Assembly: GCA_025056835.1 (NCBI GenBank) | Contig: JANWVS010000181.1 | Location: 1 to 5,380 of the forward strand | Direction of reading: 5' to 3' | From: Gemmataceae bacterium | GTDB lineage: Bacteria; Planctomycetota; Planctomycetia; Gemmatales; Gemmataceae | Length of the DNA: 5,380 nucleotides | Shown: positions 5,195 through 5,380 of the stretch, piece by piece | Numbering within the stretch: the stretch's first letter is position 1 | Layout: the number at the start of each line of letters is the position of its first letter | Made by a program: the position numbers and the translations under genes | Notes under the pieces: generated by a model | The model's database searches: none | The model's input: the letters and a program-made list of their open reading frames with translations, nothing else | What the model was told of the DNA's origin: nothing

Positions 5195-5380
5195 TTGGCA
5201 CTTCTGCTGTACGCATTCACCTTGTTTGTCAGTGCGTTCATCCTTTTTCTCGTGCAACCGATGATCGGCAAAATGATTTTGCCGAAGCTGGGCGGTACGC
5301 CGCAGGTGTGGAACACCTGCATGGTCTTCTTTCAGTCGGTACTTTTGTTGGGCTACGCCTACACACATTTTATCAGCGTA
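5195..5380 (+). CDS. Fused MFS/spermidine-synthase-type membrane protein (3' partial)
   Basis: Only the first 62 codons are present; the frame is still open at the window end. Initiation at TTG is inferred from the GGAGG 7 bases upstream and the fit of the protein start. Residues 2-20 (ALLLYAFTLFVSAFILFLV) form the first membrane helix, followed by QPMIGKMILPKLGGTPQVWNTCMVFFQSVLLLGYAYTHFI, in which a second helix spans about 42-60. The QPMxGKxILPxLGGTPxVWNTCMVFFQ block is a hallmark of the N-terminal membrane part of large planctomycete and proteobacterial proteins annotated as fused MFS/spermidine synthase. Those proteins carry a spermidine-synthase-like methyltransferase-fold domain at the C-terminus. 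That domain would lie outside the window, so the enzymatic half cannot be confirmed, and the family's real substrate is generally unknown. Confidence 0.8.
   Translation, partial: MALLLYAFTLFVSAFILFLVQPMIGKMILPKLGGTPQVWNTCMVFFQSVLLLGYAYTHFISV

Noticed and set aside
1..5380. tRNA, rRNA, CRISPR arrays, insertion sequences, phage or integration signals
   Set aside because: No cloverleaf, repeat-spacer pattern, terminal inverted repeats or transposase/integrase motifs were seen on either strand.

Overview
The window looks like a piece of a planctomycete chromosome. Four things point there: a DUF1559-type pseudopilin with an Arg-rich leader and an [16 protein letters not shown] start; a secreted Kelch protein of a style common in planctomycetes; a small secreted protein whose mature form begins HFVW; and the first 62 residues of a fused MFS/spermidine-synthase-type membrane protein. 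Base composition is GC-rich and genes are tightly packed. The genus cannot be fixed from this sequence alone.

Layout. A 5'-truncated plus-strand gene (1-1470) joins a jelly-roll/LamG-like domain to a SirB1-type transglutaminase-like domain and a TPR-like tail. It meets, tail to tail with 17 bases between, a minus-strand group read from right to left: pseudopilin (4196 to 3315), Kelch propeller (3258 to 2275), and a DUF4198-like secreted protein (2135 to 1488). All three minus-strand products carry export or prepilin signals, and the gaps between them are 56 and 139 bases. Upstream of the group is a 299-base divergent region. On its other side lies hemP (4496-4678), a 60-residue hemin-uptake protein. 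hemP converges, with 14 bases between, on a minus-strand gene for a 76-residue membrane protein (4923 to 4693). After a 271-base divergent region, a gene starting with TTG at 5195 runs off the window end.

How it may work together. The best regulatory signal is in the pseudopilin/hemP divergent region. A 21-base stretch at 4292-4312 fits two Fur-type 7-1-7 boxes overlapping with a 6-base offset, with 12/14 and 10/14 matches to the classic consensus. It overlaps a plausible plus-strand promoter. Iron-responsive control of hemP is the expected biology. Whether the divergent pseudopilin-Kelch-DUF4198 group shares that control is an open and testable inference. I see no RNA genes, CRISPR arrays, insertion sequences or phage genes. 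I also see no clear evidence of a wholly new multi-gene system. The most unusual items are the domain fusion in the first gene and the possible Fur-controlled divergent pair.
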